DNA of 64,000 bases from Sorex araneus (GCF_027595985.1 NC_073306.1:104871484-104935483); one strand, 5' to 3'. Counted from the first letter of the stretch, positions 23,423 through 34,699 are shown. Program-made: numbers and translations. The notes: generated by a model from the letters alone, not told the origin.

Positions 23423-23600
23423 GCCTATGAAATTAAAAGAGATAAAAAATTAATATGCAGGGGAAAGGATGAAAGCTAAAGGTAAAGAAATAGATGAGAT
23501 TAAAAATTAAGTGCAGGAAATAAGTAACACGTTGAAAGTAAAACGTTTAAGAATAGAAAGAATTTGGGTGGAGTACGTAAAGATGGAAAGAAAAAAAAAA
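23423..23600. repeat. Direct repeat, copy 2 (uninterrupted)
   Basis: Second copy of the segment at 21834-22236, carrying the uninterrupted SINE target at 23558-23573. Confidence 0.85.
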
Positions 23601-25349
23601 CCCACATACATGAATTAGGTAACTAGAGGCATTGAAAGGGGTTGGGAGTAAGGACAGGTAATGACTGAGAAGCTGACTTCTTACAGTGGCGATTCCATGT
23701 GGAGGGATCCATGTGGAGGCACCTTGGCACAGGAGGGGAACAAGTGCTCCTCTGATTCTGCTGTTCATTACACAGTTACTTTTGTCTAATGCCAATCAAT
23801 GCTTCTAGACCAAGGCAACCAGACACTTTTGTATACTGAAAATAAGCCAGGCTTGTCTATATAGAATATAGAGAGTCCCTGAATTCATTTGATTTTTTTT
23901 GAGGGGGATTGTCTTTTATTCATGTCTTGAACTTTATAAGAAATATTTAAAACTAATCAAGAACATATATCTCTTTCACATCTCCAGCAGTTTGCACTGA
24001 TACTTTGAGGAACTGTGAAATTTGATGCTTGTTAACATACCAAGCTGTCCTCTGCTTATTTTATTTATTGAAGTTCTTTCTAAAAGGTAAAATCAAAGTA
24101 GAGAGGAAGTATGTAGCAGATATTTAGACAGCTGTCTTCATTTAAATGTCAACTTCACACTGAGATAAAATTTAACCTGCCTTCGCTATGGAAAAAAGTA
24201 TGTAATTGTCAATCCTCCACTGACTGTTTTAATTTTGACTTCTGAAGGATTATTCTTTTTTAACTGGAGCAGAGTTTGCTTTTGTCAAGGATAGTCCTCT
24301 CCCATGACAGGTAGGATGTGTTTATGTGCAGAAGGTTTGCTCACATTGAACTAAAATTTCTCAGTTTACTTCCAAAATTTTCTAAATATAAAATCTTATT
24401 AACTCATCTTGATCCAATTCTGGTTCAGGATTACAGATGGAATGGACTAGAATAAAGGTATTTAATAATGAGATATTAAAGAAGTATGAAGGAATGGGAA
24501 AACAAAAGGGACCAGGTTGAAAAAAAAACAACATTTTGAACAATTTTTTGGGACAATTCTTCCATATCTTCTTGAGTTAATTATATAATATACGACATTA
24601 TTATATATAACATATATATTATATAATGTATGTTACTGAGTTAATTATATATAAATATACTGTGTAAATGCCAGGGGGGATTTAAAAGATATGTGAAAAA
24701 TTCCCTAATATTTACTTATAGTTAAATGGGAGATGACTAGCAATGAAAAGACAGAAGGTAAAGAAAATAAATACCAAAACTACTTTTCAAAGTTAAGTGA
24801 AATTTTTGAAATTAAGGAATTTTTAGAATTGCTTAATAAGATGAATATGAAGTCTTTAAGAAGAGACAAACTTTATTTTGAATCTACAGAATCATTAGGA
24901 TTATGATTATTGGGCTTTGATGTGAACAATAAGGAAGAGGAAAGAAATGAACAAAAATATGAAAGCAAATCATTTAAATGTGGGAAAAAATAGCAAATGG
25001 TGACTTTATCTGAAAGGGAGAATTAGGCTCAAAATAGTAAATGGCCAGGCTTTTCTGGACTCACTTGGGTCAGATCATGAACGATATGAAATACAAGGGT
25101 AATGAATATGCAGTGTCAACCATTGAAAGTCTTTGAAGACTTCTAATTTGAAGAATTGATATAACCGATATTATCCTTTTATTGTCGTCTTATATTAAAG
25201 GAAGGTTATAAACAGGAAAAAAGAAATAGAAAAATCAGATAACTACTTTAAAAGTGACAGGCAGTTTATTTTAATTCATGTCCTCCAAACAGAATTTCAT
25301 TGAAATAATATAAAATGAATAGTTTCATAGAGCAATTGAAAACAAAAGT
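23601..25349. other. Unannotated AT-rich DNA
   Basis: No gene or interspersed repeat recognised. An imperfect AT-rich palindromic stretch lies at 24575-24662. Confidence 0.45.
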
Positions 25350-25357
25350 AGTTAATT

Positions 25358-25557
25358 ACTATCACTGTCACTGTCTTCCAGTTCATCAATTTGCTTGGGT
25401 GGGCGCCAGTAATGTCTCCATTCGTTCTTGTCTCGTGCTAGTATAGCCCGATAGTATATTGGGGGTTCTTTCAGGATAAGGGGAGTGAGGACTGTCGATG
25501 TTACTGTTTTTTCGCATAGTGAGTAGGCCACGGGTAGCTTGCCAGGCTCTGCCATGC
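25358..25557 (-). repeat. 5'-truncated long-form SOR SINE with TSD
   Basis: Minus-strand SOR tail and body of the long form; the tRNA-like head is missing. The 8-bp direct repeat AGTTAATT at 25350-25357 and 25558-25565 abuts both ends, so the truncation happened at insertion. Confidence 0.85.
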
Positions 25558-25565
25558 AGTTAATT

Positions 25566-25858
25566 TGTATAGAAAGGGAAAAATTTGAATTTCAATGGAA
25601 ACTTTTGAGATATTGTTAAAAGATATTAGAGTGAAATCAGAAGAGGAAGACCAGAGGAATCTATACACAAAACACAACTAAGATAAGATAGCTATTGTGA
25701 TGGGAAAAATTGGCGGATGGCCGGAGGTTTCCAAGCCATATTAAAAGTGAAAAAAACATATAGTCTGACAAAGATGGACATATTAGAGGGCATGATAGAG
25801 GAGGTAAGATCTTTGCCTGGAATATGGCTGAGGCATCTGAGACCCTGGTTCAAAACCC
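25566..25858. other. Unannotated; possible old SINE head
   Basis: GGTTCAAAACCCCAGCAC at 25847-25864 resembles a box B of an old SINE directly upstream of the L1 fragment. The rest is not recognised. Confidence 0.35.
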
Positions 25859-26439
25859 CAGCACTGATGGGAATGCCAACTGGTCCAGCCTTTTTGAAAA
25901 ACAATATGGATGTTTCCCCAAAAAACTAGAAATTGAGCTCCCATTTGACCCAGCAATACTGTTTCTATGAAAATATCGTGGAGATGGAAAAAAGTACAGT
26001 ATAAATGATATTTGCACTTGTATGTTTATTGCAGCACTATTTACAATAGCCATAATCTGGAAAAAACCCGAGTGCCTGAGAACAGATGACTGGTTAAAGA
26101 AACTTTGGTATAACATATTAGTCGATGGACATGGAGAGTATTATGCTAAGTGAAATGAGTCAGAAAGAGAGGGACAGACATAAAATGACTGCACTCATTT
26201 GTGGGATATAAAGTAACATAGTAGGAGACTAACACCTAAGGGCCAGGAGGATCGCTCCATAGCTTGAAAGCCAGCCTCACATGCTGGGAGAAAAGGCAGC
26301 TGAGATAGAGAAGGGACCACCACATAAATGATGCTTGGAGGGCTTGCTCAGAATGGGAGATGTGTGCTAAAAGTTGATTATAGACCAAACATGATGGCCA
26401 CTTAGTACCCGTATTGCAAACCAAACCATAACACCGAAA

Positions 26440-26497
<58 letters not shown>

Positions 26498-26747
26498 CAG
26501 ACAGAGAGAGAGAGAGGGAGAGAGAGACAGAGACACAGAGAGACACAGAGAGACAGAAAGAGAGACAGAGAGAGACAGAGACAGAGAGAGAGAAAGAGAT
26601 GGGGAGTGGTGGCGGGAGGTTTACTGGGAACATTGGTGGTAGAGAATGGGCACTGGTGAAAGGATAGGTACTTGATCATTGTATGACTGAAACGTAAGCA
26701 CAAAAGTTTGTAAGTCTGTAACTGTATTTCATGATGATTCATTTAAA
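25859..26747 (+). mobile_element. 5'-truncated L1 with internal deletion
   Basis: Begins inside the ORF2 C-terminal region (CTGATGGGAATGCCAACTGG), matches the full-length L1 to about 26112, lacks roughly 65 bp there, resumes at GCTAAGTGAAATGAGTCAG (26141), then 3' UTR to the A-run near 26745. A GA tract of about 160 bp replaces a short GAGAGAGA motif of the parental 3' UTR. No clear TSD. Confidence 0.88.
26442..26600. repeat. (GA)n expansion inside L1 3' UTR
   Basis: Nearly pure GA, interrupted by GACA units. The matching place in the full-length L1 (53153-53166) is only GAGAGAGAGAACAG. The long minus-strand Ser/Leu frames here are artefacts. Confidence 0.95.
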
Positions 26748-26839
26748 AAAAAATCCCCAAATAAAGGAATGTAAGTGTACAGAATTTAGAAATAAATAGA
26801 CAATGATTTAAAAAAAACACACACCAAAAAATCCAGTAC

Positions 26840-26925
26840 TACATACAGTCCCCTGAGTCATTCCTGAGTGCAGAGCCAGAAATATTCTCTGAGCACCACT
26901 GAATATGGCTCAAACACTCACCCAC
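26840..26925 (+). repeat. SINE fragment
   Basis: CATTCCTGAGTGCAGAGCCA, CTCTGAGCACCACTGAATAT: body of an older A-tailed-type SINE, plus strand, head missing. Confidence 0.6.
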
Positions 26926-27009
26926 CCAATCAACTAAACAAAAATGACGGACACACTCAGATTCTACTTTCCAGAGATCTAAAAAAAACCCACAAAAATA
27001 TTTTGAATT

Positions 27010-27217
27010 AGTAAAGTGAAAGTACATTGAAATTTACCAGTTACACATGTGGGGTGGGGGGCTGGGGAAGTGGGGGGAAGGGGGGAGGTATACCGTGATT
27101 CTTGGTGGTGGAATATGTGCACTGGTGAAGGGATGGGTGTTTGAGCATTGTATAACTGAGACTTAAACCTGAAACTTTTGTAACTTTCCACATGGTGATT
27201 CAATAAAAAAATTAAAA
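27010..27217 (+). mobile_element. L1-like 3' end, older subfamily, with TSD
   Basis: G-rich tract (27050-27090), CACTGGTGAAGGGATGGG, TTTGAGCATTGTATAACTGA, then GTGATTCAATAAAAAAATT. Exact 16-bp TSD AAAAATATTTTGAATT at 26994-27009 and 27218-27233. About 208 bp, so severely truncated. Confidence 0.88.
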
Positions 27218-27233
27218 AAAAATATTTTGAATT

Positions 27234-28069
27234 GATGCAAATAGATAGGTTTGGTGTAAACATAAGAGCTAAGGGGTCGCCAACATATTTCTTATGTAGG
27301 GGAAAACTATTTGTAGAAAGAGAAGAATGACATAGTATATTATAAGAGGAACTTCATTCCCTCAGCTTTCCAAGAGTCCTGGAACACTTGTCATTGGTTT
27401 CCTTGAGATACCTAGTGTCCCTCTCTAAAATAAGTTGAAGTTATTTTTTGTAACTTCTGTCCAAATACCAACAAAGTGAGCACAATGAGTTCTAAGTGAA
27501 CTGTTTCAAAAATGGATGACTATTACTTTTTTTGGGTGGCTGTTGGAAGATGGAGGATATGACGTTTGAGATTGTGTTGGAAGGTGTTAGAAACTAAGGT
27601 GACCTTGAAAGCAATTCATTTAATTCATCATAAATCAAATTAATGGTGTTTGATTGCATTGAAGAGAAAAAAATCTCACCGGAAAGCACTCTGTGACCTC
27701 TTAATTAATATTGGCTCATTCACTAATAGTCTGAGGTGAGTTCTAGTTTCATAGTCCATAACCTCAATCAGTCTGTTGAAAAACTTCTCTGGCTTAGTGT
27801 GCAGCTAGTGTTATATTGTTTCTTAAAATATAAATGGGCTTCATACTCTTTTTCCCATCTCCTTGAATTATCTTCTGCATACTTCTGATTCATTTTTCAA
27901 TGTGTCACCGAAATATCTAGATAATTCTTCAGTGTGCTTTATTCACTCTTAAATAGTATAAGAATTCTTTTTCAGACTATACTAAATTTTCTCACTTGGA
28001 AATCATGGTTCTATTGGATAAATTCACCTTTTATGAATTTATTCACAAGGGACAATAATTTTACTTTCT
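27234..28069. other. Unannotated DNA
   Basis: No gene or repeat recognised. Confidence 0.45.
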
Positions 28070-28080
28070 ACTAAGTTCTA

Positions 28081-28618
28081 GTAGAGTCTCTTGCCTGCAC
28101 GCCTGGCTGTCTTCCCTGGGGCTCCTTGGAGGGGATGGGCTCCAGCTTCCCTCCCAACCCCGAGCAGTTCCCAGCGGCCGAAGACCACCGGAACCTAGCT
28201 ACAGCCATGCTCGAGGCCCCTCTCCACATGTTCGGACAGGCCTCATGCATGAAGGTACTGGCAGAGGAACCCAGGTGTGTGTAATCCCATCAATGGCCAA
28301 CATCCAGAGACTTAAAAGCAAGCTCCCAGAAGCGATATCTTGTAGCCTACTTCTCCCTCTGGGAGAAACTGGGAAGCTTCTGAGAGTTTCCTGCCCACAT
28401 GGGACAGCCTCCCAAGCTTCCCGTGGTGTATTCATATGCTAAATCCAGTAACAAGCTGGCTCTCATTCCCCTGACCCTGAGAGAGCCTCCAGTGGGACAT
28501 CGTTAAGAGGGTTGAGTCCAGAGAAACTTCTATGATCTCAGGGAAAGGACAAATGGAGAGGTTACTGAGCCTGCTTGAGAAATGGACGATTAAATGGGAT
28601 TTCATAATCGTGATCGTG
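28081..28618 (+). repeat. 538-bp SOR-related retroposon with TSD
   Basis: The 3' half (from about 28405) resembles the SOR body in long form: CCCGTGGTGTATTCATATGC, then CTCATTCCCCTGACCCTGA, and the end TGAGCCTGCTTGAGAAAT to ATCGTGATCGTGAC. The 5' half is a GC-rich segment unrelated to the tRNA head. The 11-bp direct repeat ACTAAGTTCTA at 28070-28080 and 28619-28629 shows that the whole unit inserted in one event. The minus-strand frame at 28199-28435 has no recognisable domain. Confidence 0.75.
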
Positions 28619-28629
28619 ACTAAGTTCTA

Positions 28630-28989
28630 AGTTTTCACTTTGACCAGTTTTTTTTGAGAGAACTGGAATCACTAGCAAACAGTGGTTTTCATAGAGTGTT
28701 TTGTGCCATGATCCATGAATAACCATGACTGTGAGTAAAATTGTTAGGAAAACAGAAGTTCATTTTATAATTTATTTTTCCTTGTCAATTTCCTCCTTCA
28801 CTTAAAATTTTTCTATCCTCAAGCTTTCCTACATATATTGAGTGAGAAATTCATCTTCCCATGATAATTCTGTACTGGAGAGCTACTATAATTATATGTC
28901 ACCATTTACACTGCAAACATCCAAGTCCCCGACATGTGTGAAAAATATTTTGTTTCATGTTGAGTGGGAAATATATGTATAGTGTGACT
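28630..28989. other. Unannotated DNA
   Basis: No gene or repeat recognised. Confidence 0.4.
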
Positions 28990-29156
28990 TTTTTGTTTGT
29001 TTGTTTTGGGTCATGCCCAGCAGTGCTCAGGCTCTGGCTCTGCATCTAGGGATCACTCCTAGCAGCCTGGGGGAACTTATGTGGTGCTGGGGATTGAACC
29101 TGATTGGCTGTGTGCAAGGAAAATGTCTTACTTTTTGTACTATCTCTAGGGCCCCA
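28990..29156 (-). repeat. Old A-tailed-type SINE
   Basis: T-rich tail with TTTGTTTGTTTGTTTTGGG, CAGCAGTGCTCAGG, GGATTGAACCTGAT (box B region) and TACTATCTCTAGGGCC head, minus strand. Confidence 0.75.
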
Positions 29157-29219
29157 ATTTTATATATCTGAAAGTGTCGTAAAATATTATTATGCTGTTA
29201 GAAAATTAATGTATATTTT

Positions 29220-29791
29220 TATTTAAAATGTTTTTAAATTTGTGAATCATTGTGAGGTACAGTTACAAACTTATGAACTTTCGTGTTTGCATTTCAGTCA
29301 TACAGTGATCGTTTATCCATCCCTCACCAGTGCCCATTCTCCTCCACCAATGATCCCAGTATCCCTCTCACCACCTCCACCCCATCCCCTACCACCCCAC
29401 CCTGCCTCTGTGGGCATTCCCTTTTTTTCTCTCTCCTTTTGGGTGTTGTAGTTTGCAATAGAGGTATTGAGTAGCCTTCATATTGGTCTATAGTCTACTT
29501 TCACTTTGCATCTTCCAACCTGAAAGGGTTCTCCCAACATCCTCTACTTGGTGTTCCCTTCTCTATCTCAGCTGTCTATTCCTTCAGCATGTGAGGCCAG
29601 TTTCCAAGCTGTGGGGCAAACCTCCTGGTTATTATCTCTACTACTCTTGGGTGTTAGTCTCTCACTCTGTTACTTTATATTCCACAGATGAGTGCGATCT
29701 TTCTATGTCTGTCTCTCTCTTTCTGACTCATTTCACTTAATATGATACTTTTCATGTTGATCCACTTATATGCAAATTTCATGACTTCATC
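29220..29791 (-). mobile_element. 5'-truncated L1, minus strand, with TSD
   Basis: Reverse complement of an L1 3' UTR plus the last part of ORF2 (GACTCATTTCACTTAATATG near 29725). Direct repeat of about 21 bp with two mismatches starting TAGAAAATTAAT at 29199 and 29792. The plus-strand frames here are antisense shadows. Confidence 0.9.
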
Positions 29792-29812
29792 TAGAAAATT
29801 AATATACATTTT

Positions 29813-30389
29813 AACAGAAGTCTTTAGTGTGTTAATAATGTGTTAATAATGAAATGATGGGAATCTTAGATCTGATTATAGATGGACAATGCAATGGGTT
29901 CATCCTTTGGGCAGATGTGGGCTTTGTGTGGACTACTTCTACCCAATAGGGCGCTAGCATATATGGGCTCTGACAGTCAGGTTCTGCTGTGTTTGTTTGC
30001 TACTCTCGTTTCACAGAGTAAACCACATCAAAACGCACAACAAATACAAAGTGGTCCAATGAGAGTCTTTCTCCAGAAATATGGAACTGGAGTAAAGAAG
30101 GAGTTCAACTTTATCATGTGAACCTGAAGACAGACCTGGGCAAATTACAGATGATTTGAGAAAGACAGTTTGAAGAGAGAGGATGTGGTACCTTTGTAGA
30201 GAGGGGCAGAGTGAAGTCTCATAGATTTATCCGATTCTTAGGTCTTACTGGGTTCAACCTTCCTCTGTGGGCCATTAGGTAGACTTGAAAAATAGTAAGG
30301 AAGGTTTTGGGCAATGGCATTTCTCAACTTCAAAATTCTCCTTCATCAACGTTTGTTCTCAACTTTAAAATTCTCTTTCATCTTCCTGT
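29813..30389. other. Unannotated DNA
   Basis: No gene or repeat recognised. Frame 29882-30121 shows no domain. Confidence 0.4.
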
Positions 30390-30770
30390 TTTTATTCTTT
30401 TTTTGCCACTGATCTTCACTTTATTCTCTCTATACTTTGGATACATTCAATATTTCAACAGAGAACTGACTATTATTATTTGGAATATTCCCCCAACAAT
30501 CAGACCTGCTAAAACGGCAGCATTTGATAATTTGTTTTCCATGGCCGAGCATAAAGATTATAGGAGCTGTTGTGGCTGCTTGGTTTTGGATTTCTGTTGT
30601 TTTAGCTCAGTTTATAGTCTAGATGCATTTCTATGTCTCTGTGTGCTAAAATGGGTTAGTAGCCCTCCTGGATCATAGTCTTTAAGGAGCAGAGGGGCCA
30701 TGTTGTGCGCGGCTGCTCGGGATCTCATCTGGGCCACTCCTGTTTTTATTCCTAAGACTTGGTGATGATT
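30390..30770 (-). repeat. Repeat B-related copy, subtype 2
   Basis: Very similar to 41870-42340: CACTTTATTCTCTCTATAC, TTCAATATTTCAACAGAGAA, GATAATTTGTTTTCCATGGC and GGATCATAGTCTTTAAGGAG. Same orientation as all other copies. Confidence 0.72.
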
Positions 30771-30829
30771 TATGTCTGGCATACTGTGTGGAATGAGTAT
30801 TTCAATAAGCAATATATATTATTTATAGT

Positions 30830-30870
30830 AATCAGAATTATATTAATCAGAATTATATTAATCAGAGTTA
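30830..30870. repeat. Short tandem repeat, 15-bp unit
   Basis: Nearly three copies of AATCAGAATTATATT. Confidence 0.85.
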
Positions 30871-31667
30871 TAAAGGCTTGTAATAATCTCTCAGAAGAAG
30901 AGAATACAATATTGACTGAAGTATATAGTGTTTGGGTAGGGGGCTAAGATAATGTCCTGAAAACATTATCTTACATTTACATTGCCTGTAAACCAAAACA
31001 TCCAGTGTGGAGAAGATAATGTTTCAGTAGGCAAATAGCATTCAAAAGGTAAAGACTTGATTCCTCAATTAAATGGGCTCAGAGAAGATTCTAGAAGTAC
31101 CATCAGCATGGGTAATTAAGGAGAACCTCAACTCCATTTCAAACTTGTATTGGTTGGTAGTGGTGGTTCTTGGGAAAATGACAGTCATGAAGTGTCACTT
31201 GACTTGTGAGTGAGGAGAAAAATGGAGCTTAAGTGCATCCCTTGGTGTTTCATGCCAACAGAGGACCTATTAATATCAACACATGGGAGAATGCTATTCA
31301 GGAGAAATTTGAGGTCCTGAGAGATGGCTATTATATCCAAGAGTTCAAGATGTCATTATAATTTTTGCTGTGATTTCGAGAGTTATAAGAATGTGCCTAA
31401 TTGGTATGAAGATATCTCTGAAGATCTCCCTATTAAATGTTATGTGGCAACAAAGTGGATATTAAATGAAGGAAAGTTAAGGGAAAATCTGTTGTCCATC
31501 AAACCCACCAAAAGAAGAATCTTCAGTACTATGACAGTTCTGCAAAAGTAATGCAATTTTGAAAAGCCCTTCCCCTGACTTGCTAGAAAACTAATTGGAG
31601 ACACTAAGTGAAGTTTGTTGCCAAGTACGCTCTTGCCCCACCAGAGGTGATCACGGACTCAGCTTTG

Positions 31668-32293
31668 ATTTTTAAAATTTAAATTTAATTTATTTAAAAA
31701 TTTTTTTTTTTTGCTCTTTGGGTTACACCTGGTGGTGTACAGGGGTTACTCCTGGCTCTGCAATTAGGAATTACTCCTGGCAGTGCTCAGGGGACCATAT
31801 GGGATGCTGGAAATCTAACCCAGGTCGGCCGCGTGCAAGGCAAATACCCTACCCGCTGTGCTATTGCTCCAGCCATTAATTTAATTTTTTACTGAATGAC
31901 CGTTGAGATACAGTTACAAAACTTTCATTATTGAGTTTCAGTCATACAAATACAATGATCAAACCCCCATCCCTCCACCTGTACATTTCTCACCACCAAT
32001 GTCCCCAGTATCCCTCCCACCACCCCGACCCCACCCCACCTCCTCCCTTATGGCAGGCACTTTCCTTTTTACTCTTTCTCTACTTTTGAGCATTGTGGTT
32101 TGCAGTACAGATACTGAGAGGCCATCATGTTTGATCCTTTGTCTACTTTCAGCACACATCTCCCTCCCGAGCGATCCCTCTTATCATCATTGACTTAGTG
32201 GTCCCTGCTCTTTCCCAACTGCCTTCTCGCCCACAGCACATGGGGCAGGATTCTAACTGTGGAGCAGTCTTCCTAGCTCTTGTCTCTACTGAT
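31668..32293 (-). mobile_element. L1 fragment inserted into RAN pseudogene
   Basis: Minus-strand L1 3' end: GAGATACAGTTACAAAAC, CAGTCATAC, CACCAATGTCCCCAGTAT, to about 32290. Exact 13-bp TSD GGACTCAGCTTTG, which is RAN coding sequence, at 31655-31667 and 32294-32306. The SINE at 31701-31877 lies in its T-rich (tail) side. Confidence 0.92.
31701..31877 (-). repeat. A-tailed SINE nested in L1 tail
   Basis: Complete minus-strand SINE: T-run, TTTGGGTTACACCTGGTGGT, GTCGGCCGCGTGCAAGGCAA and CTATTGCTCCAGCC. It sits between the TSD copy and the body of the L1, so it inserted later, into the A-rich tail. Confidence 0.93.
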
Positions 32294-32459
32294 GGACTCA
32301 GCTTTGGCAGCACAATATGAGCATGATACAGAGTTTGCTCAGATAATGCTTTTCAGGATGAGGACAATGATCGATGAAAAGCTGAAGCTGAAGCCCAACA
32401 TCAGAAGTCCTGGTTGGTTTATAAGCATCCATCCGATGATGTCAGGGGTTCATTGTATT

Positions 32460-32545
32460 TGATTATATAGTTAATTATATTATTAATTATTATATTATAT
32501 AATTATATATAATATAATATATAGCTTAATTATATAGTTAAGCAC
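32460..32545. repeat. AT-rich tract within RAN 3' UTR copy
   Basis: Repeated TTAATTATAT-type units that expanded inside the pseudogene's 3' UTR. I do not recall such a tract in the human transcript. Confidence 0.75.
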
Positions 32546-32869
32546 AACATGTGCTTAATCTTTGGGTTACTGAAAGAGATGAATGGGCTTTGCAGTGAAT
32601 GTGGCAGTTTACAAAATCAAATAAACAATCAAACAAAAAACCCTTCAAACTTCATTTTTAGCTGTTTGGGGAAGTAGTTGTTTCCTTTTTTGAGTTTCAC
32701 GTGTTAAGACTGCTGAACTCAATATTCAGTGTTGAAATCTAGATATCTGTCATCCCCCAGCCTTTTCAATAGAATCAAAATAAAGTTGCATTTCAACTAT
32801 CTAAAATAAAAGTTTAGACTTACAGTATAAAATGAATAAGTCCTAGACTATATTGTATACATAACTGTA

Positions 32870-33085
32870 GTCTTTGTAGTCAATAATATTGACAATTATA
32901 TTTTAAAGTTATTAGGACTATGGATCTGAAATTTCTCAATGCAAGAAGAATGATTTTAACCATGTGTGGTGATGAATATTAGCTAATTTTATTGTGGTTA
33001 TCATTTTGCAATACATGGAGATACTGAATCATTGTATTATAGACTTGAAACAAATGTATGTCAGTTATATTTCAATAATAAAAGA
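32870..33085 (+). repeat. Ancient L1MA-type 3' end
   Basis: TTTTATTGTGGTTATCATTT, GAGATACTGAATCATTGTAT, TATGTCAGTTATATTTCAAT, AATAAAAG: the 3' end layout of old placental L1MA elements, distinct from the shrew L1s here. Confidence 0.7.
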
Positions 33086-33224
33086 AAAAAGTCCTTCAAC
33101 ATGTAGGCTTCCCCTTTTGGGGCTGTGAGCAGCCTAATATATGAATTTTTTGTGCAAATAATAACTTTTCTTCAAAATTCATGTTATGAAGTTTTGGAAC
33201 CTCTCATTCTAAATAATTATTAAG

Positions 33225-33370
33225 ATTTGTTGGGGCACCCTAGTTCAGACACTTACCTTGTGTATGATTGACTTTAGTTTGGTCACTGAGCTGCATATGA
33301 TCCCCCAAGCACAGGGCCAGGAGTAAGCCCTGAGCATCACTTAGGTGTGGTCCAACCCCTGGTCCCAATT
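33225..33370 (+). repeat. Old SINE fragment
   Basis: CACAGGGCCAGGAGTAAGCC, CTGAGCATCACTTAGGTGTG: body of an old A-tailed-type SINE. Confidence 0.65.
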
Positions 33371-34249
33371 TTGAGTGTTTTCTATTTGCTTTACTTAAAA
33401 AAAAAACTTACTTAAATTTCAACAGAACCTCAAAATACTTAGTTCACAGATAAAAAAGAGCAAGATTCCATGGACTAAGTGATTTTCATGGGTTTTGGAG
33501 CTTAGACACAAACTGTATAGTAGTGTGACTGCCATGCTTTAAAGTACTACTTTATTTATCTCCCTTACTAAGGTCTGCTGAACAGCACCAGAGTCTAAGG
33601 AGAGAAAAGGGTGGCCTCACCGGGAAATTGCTAACTTGGCCCCTCAATTTGTTTACTCCAGTATCTTTCTTAAATGCATCAAGATCCTCCTAAGGCATTT
33701 TGCATACAACCCAGAGGATAGAGAATGCTCCAACATTGAAACAAAAGATTCTATAACCATTAAGTAATAAAAGTGAACTGATCTTTCCTTATTCCTGCCA
33801 AGGTGATTTACTGGTGATTTACTCTGTATCTGCCATTGATGGTCAAAGTTGAGCTACCCGATGGCAGGATGTACAAGCAGAAAGCAGTGTTTTGTTCTCT
33901 GCTACAATGGCAGATGACAGTTCTTGACAGTTGCTAATTATTTTTGTCATGAGAGAGTCTCATTAGTAACCTAATCATACGCCTCAAAATTATAACTGAT
34001 CAAGAGGCCTTTAATTATTCTGAAAAAGACTCTTTTTATCTTCCCCTCCACCCCTTACACACACACTTTCTTATTTTCTGGGTGAAAAGAAAACTACCTT
34101 TATCAGTTGTCTTTAAAGGTAATTGTGGATGGAAGGTAAGAGGGGCAGGATGTAGCAGTATCTGATACTTTGGCAATATAGACTGAGGTAAATCTATACA
34201 TATGAACCTCAGAACCAGAAAGCCTGAAAGCATGAGATTCAAACTGTAA
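33371..34249. other. Unannotated DNA
   Basis: No gene or repeat recognised. Confidence 0.4.
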
Positions 34250-34440
34250 TACTAAAACCATACTTAAAAAATGTACCTGACAAGGAGGCAGAAAGGGTGG
34301 TGGGAGGGAAAGTGGGAATGTTGGCGAGGGGAGTTGACTACGGTGATAGGATTAATGCTGGAACATTATGTTCCTGAAACTCAACTATGGATAATTTTGT
34401 GAGTCATGGTGTCCTATAAAAAAACTGAGAAAAAAAGATA
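34250..34440 (+). repeat. Old L1-like 3' end
   Basis: GGTGGTGGGAGGGAAAGTGG, then TGCTGGAACATTATG, CCTGAAACTCAACTATGGAT and an A-rich end: diverged member of the shrew L1 3' UTR series. Confidence 0.6.
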
Positions 34441-34454
34441 AAATAAAACCTTTT

Positions 34455-34600
34455 TAGGGGCAGTTTGAACCACTCCCAGTAGTGCTCAGGGCTTACTCCT
34501 GACTTTGTGCTCTAAGATCATTCCTGGTAGTGCTCAGGGGACCATATGTGGTGCTGGCGATTGAACTTGGTCAGTTGTACTTGTTAGTCATCAGGACAAA
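34455..34600 (-). repeat. Old A-tailed-type SINE
   Basis: CCACTCCCAGTAGTGCTCAG, TGGTAGTGCTCAGGGGACCA, GGCGATTGAACTTGG; head end missing. Confidence 0.65.
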
Positions 34601-34699
34601 ACTGACACAATAGATGACATATAATCACCTTATTTAGGATTTTTGAAATATAATTCCAGCACAGCAGTTCTTTGTTTGCAAAGTATTATTGTTTATGTA

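Larger units (their letters stand above)
31108..32805 (+). pseudogene. RAN: RAN GTPase processed pseudogene, interrupted
   Basis: Intronless copy of RAN, the Ras-family GTPase of nuclear transport. The coding part starts at ATG 31108 and shows FKLV, VHPLVFH and GLRDGYYIQ-like segments, KNVPNW at about 31390, the guanine-specificity segment with ATKW in place of the usual NKVD (31447-31460), and after the insertion the C-terminal AAQYEHD stretch with an acidic end before TGA at 32375. RAN 3' UTR-like sequence continues to about 32805 (GAATGGGCTTTGCAGTGAAT; AATAAAGTTGCATTTCAAC). Codon 4 is a stop and there are further stops and indels. Split at 31667/32294 by an L1. Residue comparisons are to the human protein as I know it. 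Confidence 0.9.

Noticed and set aside
26236-26742. 168-codon minus-strand Ser/Leu-rich frame
   Set aside because: Product of the GA microsatellite inside an L1 3' UTR; no real coding content.
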